64,000 nt of DNA from Platanthera guangdongensis (Eukaryota > Streptophyta > Magnoliopsida > Asparagales > Orchidaceae), in the NCBI GenBank assembly GCA_039583875.1, contig CM077162.1, positions 67,081,259 to 67,145,258 on the forward strand, given 5' to 3'. Positions 35,204 to 45,553 of this stretch are shown one piece after another. A program made the translations under genes and the position numbers. The notes beneath the pieces were generated by a model. It was not told the origin of the DNA. It saw nothing but the letters and a program-made list of their open reading frames with translations, and did not search any database. The stretch's first letter is position 1. Each line of letters opens with the position of its first letter.

Positions 35204-37243
35204 TTACTTAACCTTAGAACCCAAAGTAAACTTGGGTCCTTGGTGATTGTTAGTTTGCAATTTGACATAGCTACCTGCTGGCTTTCCAACAGGTAACTTG
35301 CTACTCAACTTGGCACTGGCATTGTGCCAACAATCCAAGGCAAAGTGGCCAACCTTGCCACAACACCAGCATTCAAACTTGTTGTACCTTTGCTTAGGTA
35401 CAACCTTTGCTGTTTTGACTACAGCAGGCTTGTTGAATGTTGGGGCTTTGCCCTTGGACTTGGACTGATCCTGAACAGTCCTAGCTGGTTTAATAAAACC
35501 CAATCCAGCCTTTCCTTTATGATGAACAAATTCATCAATCAAGGGTAGCACTGATTTAGGTTTTGAAAACCTGGCAGCAAGCTCTTTTTCCTTCTGGAGA
35601 TTGATCTCTAGTCTCTTAATTTGATCATTCTTAAATGTAATAGTACCCATCTGAATCACAGTAATGTGTTTCAGCCTGGCTACTTCATTCAGTTTTTGAT
35701 CATACTGCTTCTCAAACTCTGTTGCAGCTGCCTTGAGATCAGCAATCTCCTTTGCCTGACTTTTGGCTAGGATTTTGCTTTTCTTATAGGCTTGCAACAG
35801 TACTTGGTATTCATCTAAGAGCTGATGAATATCTCCCTCAGATTCAGAAACACTTCCATCACTTGATGAAGATGATTCTGACCCTGAACTAGAACTGGAA
35901 TCTGAACTTGGAGTTGGACATTGTACCTGACTAGGTCCTGGCGGCTCCAGGATTTTGGTACTTTCAGTCAATGCCATCAGTCCTTGGCACTGACACTCTT
36001 CTTGTTCATAGATTGATTCCATGATCTGCATAAACTCTTCTTCTTCTTCAGCAAATAGCCCTATATAGGCTTCAGCATCTGTCTCAGTGTCTGAAGAAGA
36101 AATGTCTGAAAGAGTCTTCTCATTCTTTGCAACAAAGGACTTCTCCTTCATTCCTTTGAAGTGAGTCTTCTTTTTGTCACTGGATTCTTTCCTTCTTTCA
36201 GGACAATCAGCAATAACATGACCCTGTCTATTGCAGCAGTAACACACAATCTTAGACCCAGTTGCCTTACTAGTCTTTGTCTTTTTCTTATCCTTCATTG
36301 AAGGCTTCTTCTCCTGATACTGGACTTCTTTCCCTTTGGAATATGAAGGTCTGGACCTCCACTGTTTCTTCTTAAGGAATTTCTGAAAATGTCTGGTGAA
36401 TGCAGCAAAATCTTCATCACTTTCACTGCTTGTAGATTTAGTGCTAACAGACTCATCAGATTCTGATTCAACTACCTCTGGAGGAGGAGTTGATGACTTA
36501 GTCCTGTTCTTTCTAGGTACTTCTGACTTAAAGGCAACAGTCCTTTCCCTGTGTTCAGTCCTTGTTGACTTTTCCTCCTCTTTTCTTACTGACAATTGCA
36601 TCTCATAAGATAACAACTTGCCAAACAGTGTGGGAGGAGGAATTTCTCCCAACTTTGCCATTTCTCTGATGGCACAGATCTTAGTGTCCCAATCGTTGGT
36701 TAGGGACCTTAAGAACTTATCATTTAATTCATAGTTAGTGAACTCTCTTCCATAGGACATGAGTTCATTAACAATTCTATAAAACTTCTTGTAGCATTCA
36801 GTGATGCTATCTCCTCTTCCTTGCCTAAAGCTCTCATATTCTTGATTAAGCAAGGACTTCCTATCTTGTCTTACTTCTTCAGAACCTTCCATGTAGACAA
36901 TGAGGGTATCCCACATTTCTTTTGCTGTTTTACAGTGAATAAGGTTCTGGAAGGTGGCATCATCAATTGCACTAACTATGATGTTCTGTGCCCTTTTGTC
37001 CATTGTAGCTAGGACAATCTCATCCTTGGTCATCTCAGAAAAATCCTTTGGAGTTCTCTGTGTAGCATCCAAGACTGAAATCTTCATGGGCACATAAGGC
37101 CCTTCTTTGACTGTGATGTAGATCCTAGGGTCAGAGGCCTCCATGAACAGCCTTACCCTTTCTTTCCAGATTCCAAAAATCTCCTTTCTGCATATGGGCA
37201 GTTTCATTGAACCCAATTCCTTGTGATTCTCTGAAGACCCCAT
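35204..37243 (-). CDS. Element B gag, intact, 679 residues
   Basis: This is the structural polyprotein forming the virus-like particle. It begins MGSSENHKELGSMKLPICRK and has the copia gag domain (about residues 10-230), a Ser/Glu-rich low-complexity region and a first CCHC knuckle CYCCNRQGHVIADC near residue 334. Acidic and Ser-rich segments, a coiled-coil-like stretch (KSQAKEIADLKAAATEFEKQ) and a second knuckle CWCCGKVGHFALDC near residue 625 follow. It is long for a copia gag, as is usual for Sireviruses. It ends with TAA at 35204-35206; pol follows in the same frame. Confidence 0.96.
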   Translation of the reverse strand: MGSSENHKELGSMKLPICRKEIFGIWKERVRLFMEASDPRIYITVKEGPYVPMKISVLDATQRTPKDFSEMTKDEIVLATMDKRAQNIIVSAIDDATFQNLIHCKTAKEMWDTLIVYMEGSEEVRQDRKSLLNQEYESFRQGRGDSITECYKKFYRIVNELMSYGREFTNYELNDKFLRSLTNDWDTKICAIREMAKLGEIPPPTLFGKLLSYEMQLSVRKEEEKSTRTEHRERTVAFKSEVPRKNRTKSSTPPPEVVESESDESVSTKSTSSESDEDFAAFTRHFQKFLKKKQWRSRPSYSKGKEVQYQEKKPSMKDKKKTKTSKATGSKIVCYCCNRQGHVIADCPERRKESSDKKKTHFKGMKEKSFVAKNEKTLSDISSSDTETDAEAYIGLFAEEEEEFMQIMESIYEQEECQCQGLMALTESTKILEPPGPSQVQCPTPSSDSSSSSGSESSSSSDGSVSESEGDIHQLLDEYQVLLQAYKKSKILAKSQAKEIADLKAAATEFEKQYDQKLNEVARLKHITVIQMGTITFKNDQIKRLEINLQKEKELAARFSKPKSVLPLIDEFVHHKGKAGLGFIKPARTVQDQSKSKGKAPTFNKPAVVKTAKVVPKQRYNKFECWCCGKVGHFALDCWHNASAKLSSKLPVGKPAGSYVKLQTNNHQGPKFTLGSKVK

Positions 37244-37335
37244 GTTTCTTGATTTTCTTGAAACTGTTTCCTGACTTATACTGAATCTGCCAAACTGGAT
37301 CTCCTCAGACAGTTAGTCCTTTTTGAGGAACCTCC

Positions 37336-37346
37336 CTCTGATACCA
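37336..37346 (-). other. Primer-binding site of element B
   Basis: TGGTATCAGAG on the minus strand, two bases inside the 5' LTR edge at 37349, matches initiator tRNA-Met. Positions 37244-37335 are the short leader before gag. Confidence 0.93.
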
Positions 37347-37348
37347 CT

Positions 37349-39456
37349 TGAAAGATATGGTACCTAAACACCTAGAGGGGGGGGGGGGTGAATAGGTGAC
37401 CTAATCCTTTTTGACTTTTGTTTGGCAGCACAACAGCTATTTCACTGAATTCTACAGCTAACAGCAATTACAGCATATAAACAGTAATTCCACAGCACAG
37501 CACAGCACAGAAGACACACTAATTTATAGTGGTTCCCCAATCTTTGGGTACATCCACTTTCCCCCTTCGCCTATCTAGCAGTGTACTAGATTCGGCCAAA
37601 CTTCTCCACTAGCTCAGAACCCAACTAGGTTCCTACACCTCAGGCCCAAATCCTTACACTCAGCCAAAAGGCCTACACTCAGCCACCCAGGCCTACACTC
37701 AGCCAATTAAGGCCTACACTCAGAGTTCTTCAACTCCTACACTCAGGCAACCAAGCCCTACCCTCAGCCTTTATAATATAGGCTTACAATTCTCTCAGAT
37801 CCAATGGATCCTACAAGTTAAAATAGAAAGTACAATAGCTAACTCTACAACTCAGAAAATAAGAGAGGAGTTGAGAGATTCTTGAAGAGTTCTTGGAAGA
37901 ACTCAGTTAGATCCAAACTGACTTAGCTTCCTTCAAAGCTTCTTGATTAGAACTGAATTAGTCTGAATCTTCTGCAGTTGTTCCTTGACCTCTGCTTCTT
38001 GAAATCCAGATGACTCTGAATTCTTCTTCTCAGCCTTAGTTCCAAAGACTGAATTCTTGGTTGGAGCTCTCTCTCTCCAACTTCTTAGATCTGCCGATGC
38101 ACAGCAAGATCTTCTTGTGTTGATACTCAATATACCACTTTTACAAAGATCTGAACTCTCTCTATCAAAAACTTTTTCAACCACTTCTATATCACTTCAT
38201 CTATCTTTTTCAATCTCTGTCTGTAAACTATGGGTGCCTATTTATAGGCTTCCTTCATGGTAACCGGCTGGTCCGGTTCATAACAGACTTCTGATATCTC
38301 TGACAGTTGATGTAGACCGGCTGGATCGGCAGCTGTCATGTCAACCAGTCACTTCTTGAAATTCTCTAACTGTCAGATAGTGTCGAGACTTTCTGTTCTT
38401 AAGTGTCGACACTTATAGACCAAGTGTCGACACATGTTGTGTAAGTGTCGACACAAGTCCACAAGGTGTCGACACAATTCCTTGTATGTCTCGACACAGA
38501 TTCTTCTGCATGTGTCGACACTGAAATTGAGTGTCGACACAAATACTTGTACTTCATTCTTTAACTGCATTCTTCTAAGTGTCGACACATGTTCTTTGTG
38601 TCGACACATCTTCATGTGTTGAAACTGTCAAGTGTCGACACTGCTTCTTGGTGTCGACACAAGTCTTCACTTTTGTTTCTTCAGCTGAGTGTCGACACAT
38701 TCCTTTAGTGTCGACACTTGTACTTAGAATATTTTGTAACTTTTCTGTTCTTTGCTAAGTGTCGACACAGCTCCTTGTGTCGACACTTTCTTCAAGTGTA
38801 GAGTCTTTAGCTAAGTGTCGACACATTGTGCTGAGTGTCGACACTTTCTTCAACTACTGACTCTTCAGCATAGTGTCGACACATTGTGTTGGGTGTCGAC
38901 ACTTACTTCAAATACTGAGTCTTTAGCTAAGTGTCGACACATTGTGCTGGGTGTCGACACTTTCTTTAAGTGTTGACTCTTCTGCATAGTGTCGACACAT
39001 TGTGTTGAGTGTCGACACTTGTACTTAGATTCTGCAGACTTTTGCTGAGTGTCGACACAACTCCAAGTGTCGACACTTTCTTGTGTTGACTCAGCTCTTC
39101 TAGGTGTCGACACTTCTGCTAAGTGTCGACACAGCTTTTCTGCATTCTTCTACACTGAGTGTCGACACAGCTCCAAGTGTCGACACTTTCTGACTGGTGT
39201 CGACTCTTCTTCCCAGGTGTCGACACAATGACTCCAAGTGTCGACACTGCTTGTCTGGGTGTCGACACAAGCTTTCTCAAGTGTCGACACTTTCCCTCTG
39301 GGTGTCGACACATGGACTTAGAAATTTTTAGCTTCAGTCCAGTGTATTCCTAACCTGCACAAGTAACTCAAACAAACATCAAATACACTATGATGTATAT
39401 CATTGAGTTAGGTGAGGCTTCTTCAAATCAGGTACATTTGACCAATGTACCCAACA
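37349..39456 (-). repeat. Element B 5' LTR (2,108 bp)
   Basis: Nearly identical to 26285-28391 at a constant offset of 11,064 bp. It contains the same TATA box (38248-38238) and the same palindrome array (38401-39312). One variant GTGTTGACAC of the other LTR is a perfect GTGTCGACAC here (about 38579). Confidence 0.98.
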
Positions 39457-39461
39457 GCAGC

Positions 39462-40139
39462 GTAGGTGGATGGAGTTCCTGGGGGACTATACATTCAAGA
39501 TCCACTACGTGTCTGGTAAAGGCAATGCGGTTGCGGACGCGTTGAGTCGCTGGGCCCCAGCTCAAGCCAATTGGCTGTCGGTCCATGACGAGTGGTTGGT
39601 TCGGGAGTTAGAGGCGTTGGAGATCTTTTGCGTTGACAAGCAATCAAGTGCTGAAGCATTATTGAATTGGACTGAAGTCCAATATGACCTGGCTGATCGG
39701 ATTTGGCAGGCTTTGGATATGGATGTCCACATGAAGCAACACATGATAGAGGCTCTGGATCGGTAAAATTCCCAATTCGTTGTGGAGGACGGATTACTTT
39801 GTAAAGACGGTCGTCTGTGCGTCCCAAGCGTGGGAAATTTGCGGGTGGATTCGTTGTACAAGGCGCATAATACCAAGTACTCAATTCACCCGGGGAGCAC
39901 GAAGATGTACCGCGATGTTAAGAAATTGTTCTGGTGGCCAGGATTGAAGAAGGATGTGGCACTGTACGTGGCGAAGTGTCATACGTGTGCCTTGGTTAAG
40001 GCGTAGTGTGAAAAGCCGGGAGGATTCTTGAAGTCCTTGCCTATTCCGGAGTGGAAGTTCGATGACATTACTGTGGACTTTGTGCATGGGTTGCCGAGGT
40101 CACAAATGGGGAACGACGCCATTTGGGTGGTCGTAGATC
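39462..40139 (+). pseudogene. Element E RNase H end and integrase N-terminus
   Basis: Continuation of E after element [22 protein letters not shown] and ADALSR (RNase H end), then the integrase zinc-binding region ([40 protein letters not shown]) and the start of the core ([21 protein letters not shown]). Stops occur at about 39764 and 40004. It is cut by element F at the AGATC target site. Confidence 0.92.
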
Positions 40140-40370
40140 TGTTGGAGTTACCATTGTGATATGGAAGTGATCAAACATGTAATCTCACTGCCAACGCGAT
40201 ATGAGCCTGCAGGGTCGCACATAAGAGATGTGGAGAAGTTGGTTGATTGACTGTGTTGGTAAAGGTTACCAATCACCGCCTTGAATGGGATTGTGGGCAA
40301 AGTGTTGCCTTAAAGGATCGTCGGGTTAGGCAAATGTTGCCTTGGAGGGCTGGTAAGATTGTCGTCCGAG

Positions 40371-40680
40371 GGTCGATAACGTTCGTCGAGAATCGTCTTT
40401 CTGATTCCCGCCGATCGACGAGAATCATCTCTTTGATTCTCGCCGATCGACGAGAATCGTCGAGAATCAATATGTTGATTCTCGACGATCGACGAGTTCG
40501 ACTTGTGTCGTCGACCGCGGCTCGACGATCGACGAGATTAGTCGTGTATCATCAAGTTAGGCTCGACGATCGGCGAGAATCGTCGAGTATTGTACTCTGA
40601 TTCTCGCCGATCCATGATGATGCTCACTGATCGATTCTCGCCGATTCTCGCCGACTCTCGCCGATTGATACTCGCCAATT
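40371..40680. repeat. CGATCG-centred dyad array, element F 5' LTR
   Basis: At least five dyads have the form GATTCTCG, a CGATCG-containing centre, then CGAGAATC, with A/C variation in the centre. Further GATTCTCGCCGATT half-sites follow. Cores contain TCGA and CGATCG. The array ends about 60 bp upstream of the TATA box. Confidence 0.92.
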
Positions 40681-40728
40681 CTGAACCTTATTCTTGGGTG
40701 GTCTGCGGATAGCGATAAGCCTAGGTTT

Positions 40729-40765
40729 ATTTATACCTTTGGTATAAATACAACACTTAGGGTTT
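40729..40765 (+). promoter_or_regulatory. Core promoter of element F 5' LTR
   Basis: TATAAATA at 40743-40750 follows an inverse TATTTATA, and the two form a perfect inverted repeat with 10-bp arms (TATTTATACC/GGTATAAATA) and a 3-bp centre. The reversed telo-box TAGGGTTT follows at 40758-40765. The same set is at 57210-57245 in the 3' LTR. Confidence 0.7.
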
Positions 40766-41275
40766 TCGGGTTCTTGCGCGATTTTCTCATGTAGCTGATC
40801 GAAACCCGCGACGGAAGAGTTCCGTTCCGCGATCGTTTCCCGATCTCGAATCCCGCTGCCGACAGAAGGGTCCGCCGCCGCCGTGTTCGCTCCGCTGACC
40901 TCTTCATTTCCGGCGATCGTCGCTGGTGTTGCTTTTCCTGGCGCGGACCTAGCAGTCCGTGGAAAGCAAGGTGCGGTCCTTTCATCCTTCCCGATTTTCC
41001 GTGTGACGGAAAGCCCGGTGTTCTCCCGCTCGTGTGGACTTCTGCAGAAACGTGGATATTATTCCACGTAGAACTCGCCACTAGCAAGAAGACAAAGTTT
41101 GGAGCATCTCCGTTGAGTTGTGACTCAACGCCACCGAGGTAATTTTTGCCTAGTTTTGCTAACTTCTTGATTCAACGTTCATGGCCCGATCCACATCTCT
41201 TTGGGTTTTTCTTGATGTTTTTCTTTTCCGCTGCGTGCACAAGCGTTGTGCCACCCTTACAGAGAAACACAATAG

Positions 41276-42255
41276 TGGTATCAGAGGCAGGTTTCGGCCA
41301 TGATCGTTGTTTTGGAAGTTTGTTATTCCAGTGCGTGTAAACCTAGGGATTTAGAAGCGTTCTAAATGTCTAGATTTAGTCTTGGTACCTCGCCAAGAAC
41401 TTCTGGAATTGTGTGGCAATTTCTAAGTGTTAGAAATTGTAGTCTCCTTAGCAGTAACCATCCCTCGAGTATGTTTTGGATTTTGAATCCAACATAGAGA
41501 GATGAGCTTGTCTACTGCTCTAAGTTGAGTTGTCTTTGCCTTTGTCCAATGCATGTAAATCTGAGGATTTGGAAGTTTCCGGATGTTCAGATTTAGCCCT
41601 TCCTTCTATCAAATGTTGATGGTGTCAGGATGTGCACATAAGGGATGCATGTGGTTTTAGAAGAATTGTTTTTCTTTGGATGTGCACATTGATCAAATGT
41701 TGATCATGGTTAATTGTTAACCTATAATTGAAAATCCCTTCATCAAATATTAAGTGTTCGGATGCCTTCCGATGGATGACACTCTTCCTGCCTCGATCGA
41801 TGAAGTGTGGGCTTGCCAAAGCAAGGTGCATTAATCTATCTTGGTTAGGGTGCGAGCGGATAATTGTGATATCCCACTGTCGACATCGGGTCCAGCTTAA
41901 CTAGGTGACCTCAAAGGTTGAGTGCCTAGAGGCATAGGGTTGGCATGCACCATATGATGGATGCGAATAAGGAGTTATTCACCAACCATACAAGAATTGC
42001 ATGAGGATGCAATTGGCAAGCGTTGCCTACCTAAATAACCGCATCGTGAGAGGAACGCCAAAGCGGACTCATAATGTTGGTGAAATACGGATCTTGTCCA
42101 CTAAGAGAATAGCTCGCATGAACTCTCCGAATTGTTAGTGAGGGCTATCATTTCGAACAAAATAGTGGGAGTGTTTTAATTGAAGTCCAAATTTAAATAA
42201 TTGTATTTGAAATTTTGGTACTGATTTTATTCTGCATAAATTCTTGTAGAATTCC
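41276..42255 (+). other. Primer-binding site and leader of element F
   Basis: TGGTATCAGAGGCAGG starts at 41276 and fits initiator tRNA-Met. The following ~960 bp up to gag are non-coding; I see no clear structure in them beyond scattered short repeats. Confidence 0.85.
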
Positions 42256-43197
42256 ATGGCAAGTGTTTCACACTCCACTTTGTCTCTGAGAGCCATCCTT
42301 GAGAAGGATAAGCTCAGTGGGACAAATTACATGGACTGGTACAGGAACCTGAGAATTCTTCTCAGGCAAGAGCGAAAGCTCTATGTCTTGGAAGAAGAAG
42401 CCCCCGAGGTGCCAACCGGGAACTCTTCCCGTGCTGAGAAGGATACTTATAAGAAGTATACTGACGACGCTTTAGATGTCGAATGCCTTATGCTTGCCAC
42501 TATGAACTCTGAGCTTCAGAAGCAACATGAGAACATGAGGTGCAAGGAGATTGACGAGCATCTCAAGAAAATGTTTCAAGGGCAGTTTCGTCAAGAGAGG
42601 TTCGACATCACAAAAGCGTTGTTTCAGTGCAAGATGGGAGTTCGAGACTCAGTAGGGACTCACGTACTCAAGATGATTGGATATATAGAGAACCTTGAAA
42701 GGCTGGGTTTTCCTCTTGGTCAAGAGTTGGCCACGGATCTGATCCTGCAATCGTTGCCGGACAGTTATGAGCAGTTTGTCTTGAACTACAACATGAATGA
42801 AATAGACAAGACACTGCCCGAACTCCTAGGCATGTTGAGAACTGCCGAAATCAACATGAAGAAGGCCAAGCCTGCCAGCCCCACACTGATGGTGCATAAG
42901 GGCAAGGGCAAAGCCAAGGGCTCTAAGAAGACGAAGGTGGGACCTAAGTCATACCTTGAGCCCAAGTCTTCAGCACTGATGAAAAAGAAAATCACGGTGA
43001 AGGAAGGGAAATGCCACCACTGTGGCAAGGCTGGTCATTGGAGGAGGAACTGTCCTACATACATTGAAGGTCTGCAGAAATTAAGGGGAGGTATGACTTC
43101 CGCTTCAAATGTTTACGTTATAGAGATAAACCTTTCTGCTCCTTCATCTTGGGTATTGGATACCGGATGTGGTTCTCATATTTGTACAAATGTGTAG
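42256..43197 (+). pseudogene. Element F gag and protease start
   Basis: The 313-codon frame MASVSHSTLSLRAILEKDKL has the copia gag domain, a CCHC knuckle CHHCGKAGHWRRNC and the start of the aspartic protease (SWVLDTGCGSHICTNV). A TAG at 43195-43197 interrupts it, and the same frame goes on as KGEVDLRVGNGARVVAVAVG. So gag and pol were one frame and this stop is damage. No frameshift is seen up to about 43437. Confidence 0.92.
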
Positions 43198-43215
43198 GAA
43201 CTGGGAAGGAGAAGA

Positions 43216-45553
43216 TTGCTGAGTAAAGGGGAGGTGGACCTCCGCGTCGGCAATGGAGCAAGAGTTGTTGCTGTAGCCGTAGGGGTTTATCGTCTTTCTT
43301 TGCCCAGTGGGCTTGTAATAGAACTTGATAATTGTTATTTTGTTCCGGCCATAACTAGAAACATTATATCTATTTCATGTTTGGACATGATTGGATTTTC
43401 TTTTATAATTAAGAACAATTGTTGTTCTATATTTTAAGAATGATGTTTGTTATGCTGTAGCCCAATTGTTTAATGGTCTTTATGTTTTGAACTTGGACCA
43501 TCTGATCTGTAATGTAGAAAATAATAAAAGACTAAGAACAAATGACTCGAACCCTACATTTCTCTGGCATTGTCGTTTGGGCCATATCAACGAGAAGCGC
43601 ATATCCAAGCTCCATAGAGATGGACTTTTGGACTCATTTGATTATGAATCATTTGAGTGATGCGAAATCTTGTTTGTTAGGCAAGATGACTAAAGCTCCT
43701 TTCACTGGTTATACTGAGAGGGCTGAGGATCTCTTGGGTGTTGTACATAGTGATGTATGCGGACCCATAAGTTCCATGGCTAGAGGTGGGTATTTCTACT
43801 TTGTTACATTTACTGATGATTTTCAGTAGATGCGGATATGTGTATCTTATGAAGTGCAAATCCGAGACCTTTGAAAAAGTTCAAAGAGTTCAAGAATGAA
43901 GTAGAAAACCAGTTGGGTAAAAGGGTTAAAGCACTCCGATCTGATCGAGGTGGCGAATACCTGAGTCATGAGTTCCGTGATCATCTGAAAGAGTGTGGTA
44001 TTGTATCACAGCTCACTCCACCTAGAACACCACAACATAATGGTGTGTCTGAGAGGAGAAATCGTACTCTGTTATACATGGTACGTTCGATGATGAGTCA
44101 TGCAGACTTGTCCTGTTTCCTTTTGGGGTTTTACTCTAGAGACTGCTGCAATGACATTGAATCGCGCTCCAACGAAAACGACTGTTCTGAAGACACCATA
44201 TGAGATATGGACTGGGAAGCGACTTTCCTAGTATGTCGTTCATTAAATTTGGGGCTGTGAGGCTTACGTGAGACGTCAAATGCCTGACAAGCTGAACCCA
44301 AATCGGATAAATGTTATCGTGGGATATCCTAAAAACGAAAGGGTATTACTTTTACCTACCGTCTGAGGGCAAAGTGTTTGTCGCAGGACTGGTGTCTTCT
44401 TTGAGAAGAGTTCTTATCAAGAAAGACTGAAAAGGTAGAGCTTGAAGAAGTTCAAGAACCACATGTATGAATGAACCAGAATTGGATTCTGAGACAGGAC
44501 TACAAGATGTTGTAGCTAGAGAACCTGCTCAGGAAACACAAGTCCTACGTAGATCTGGTAGACCGAGGTTTGAGCTTGAGAGATATGGATTTCTCGTGTC
44601 TCAAATAGGTAATGTGTTGCTTATGGATCATGATGAGAACCAGCAACCTACAAGAGGCTATGAATGGACCGGACTCCGACAAATGGCTTGAGCTATGAAA
44701 TCCGAAATGGACTCCATGTATGCAAACCAAGTTTGGAACTTGGTGGAACACACTGAAGGGGTACGACCCATAGGGTGCAAGTGGGTCTTCAAGAAGAAGA
44801 CCGACATGAATGGAAATGTACAAACATTTAAAGGGCGACTGGTGGCTAAGGGTTTCAAGCAAATTCATGGTATTGACTATGATGAGACCTTTTCCCCTGT
44901 TGCTATGGTGAAGTCCATTAGGATATGCTTGCTATTGCTGCGTATTATGACTACGAGATCTGGCAGATGGATGTCAAAACGGCTTTCTTAATGGAAACCT
45001 CCTTGAGGAAGTGTATATGACACAAACCCGAGGGTTTTGTATCCCAGATGAAGCCACTAAAATATGCAAGCTGAATAAGTCCATTTATGGACTGAAACAG
45101 GCCTCTCGAAGTTGGAATCTTCGTTTTGATGAGAAGATCAAAGAGTTTGGGTTTCATCAAGAATGAAGATGAGCCTTGTGTTTACAAGCGAATCAGTGGG
45201 AGCATTATTGTCTTCCTGATATTGTATGTAGATGACATACTGTTGATTGGGAATGACATTCCTACCCTGAAAGTTGTTAAGAACAACCTAGGGAACTACT
45301 TTTCAATGAAGGATTTGGGTGAAGCGACTTATATACTTGGTATAAGATCTATAGAGATAGATCGAAGAAGTTGCTGGGTTTGACCCAGAGTACGTACATC
45401 GAAAAGGTGTTGAAACGGTTTCAACATGCTTGAGTCCAAGAAAGGATTTTTGCCCATGTCTCATGGTGTGAATCTCTCTAAGGACCAGTGTCCAAAGTCT
45501 TGTGAAGATAAGGACCACATGAAGTTGATTCCATATGCTTCGGCCATTGGATC
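43216..45553 (+). pseudogene. Element F pol: protease end, integrase and reverse transcriptase
   Basis: Pieces in several frames read IELDNCYFVPAITRNIISIS, the pre-integrase region (WHCRLGHINEKRISKLH), an integrase core with D in VHSDVCGPIS, D in LRSDRGGEYLS and E in PQHNGVSERRNR, then reverse transcriptase (WNLVEHTEGVRPIGCKWVFKKK, FSPVAMVKSIR) with catalytic YVDD at about 45221-45232. Multiple stops and frameshifts are present. Element G cuts it at the GGATC target site. Confidence 0.9.

Larger units (their letters stand above)
26280..39461 (-). mobile_element. Element B: young, full-length Sirevirus (SIRE/Maximus) with third ORF
   Basis: This is a minus-strand copia element of 13,172 bp (26285-39456) with target-site duplication GCAGC at 26280-26284 and 39457-39461, inserted in the RNase H of element E. 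LTRs are 2,107 and 2,108 bp. The internal part holds an intact 679-codon gag, pol, and a long third ORF with its own upstream palindrome array. The LTRs differ by four substitutions (near 26586, 27330, 27519 and 28018) and one 1-bp indel (near 28150), so it inserted recently. Confidence 0.98.
40140..41274 (+). repeat. Element F 5' LTR (1,135 bp)
   Basis: It starts TGTTGGAGTTACC and ends AAACACAATA, where the partner LTR ends CCCAACA, so the terminal CA is mutated. U3 carries a dyad array (40371-40680), followed by TATAAATA at 40743-40750. Confidence 0.95.
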
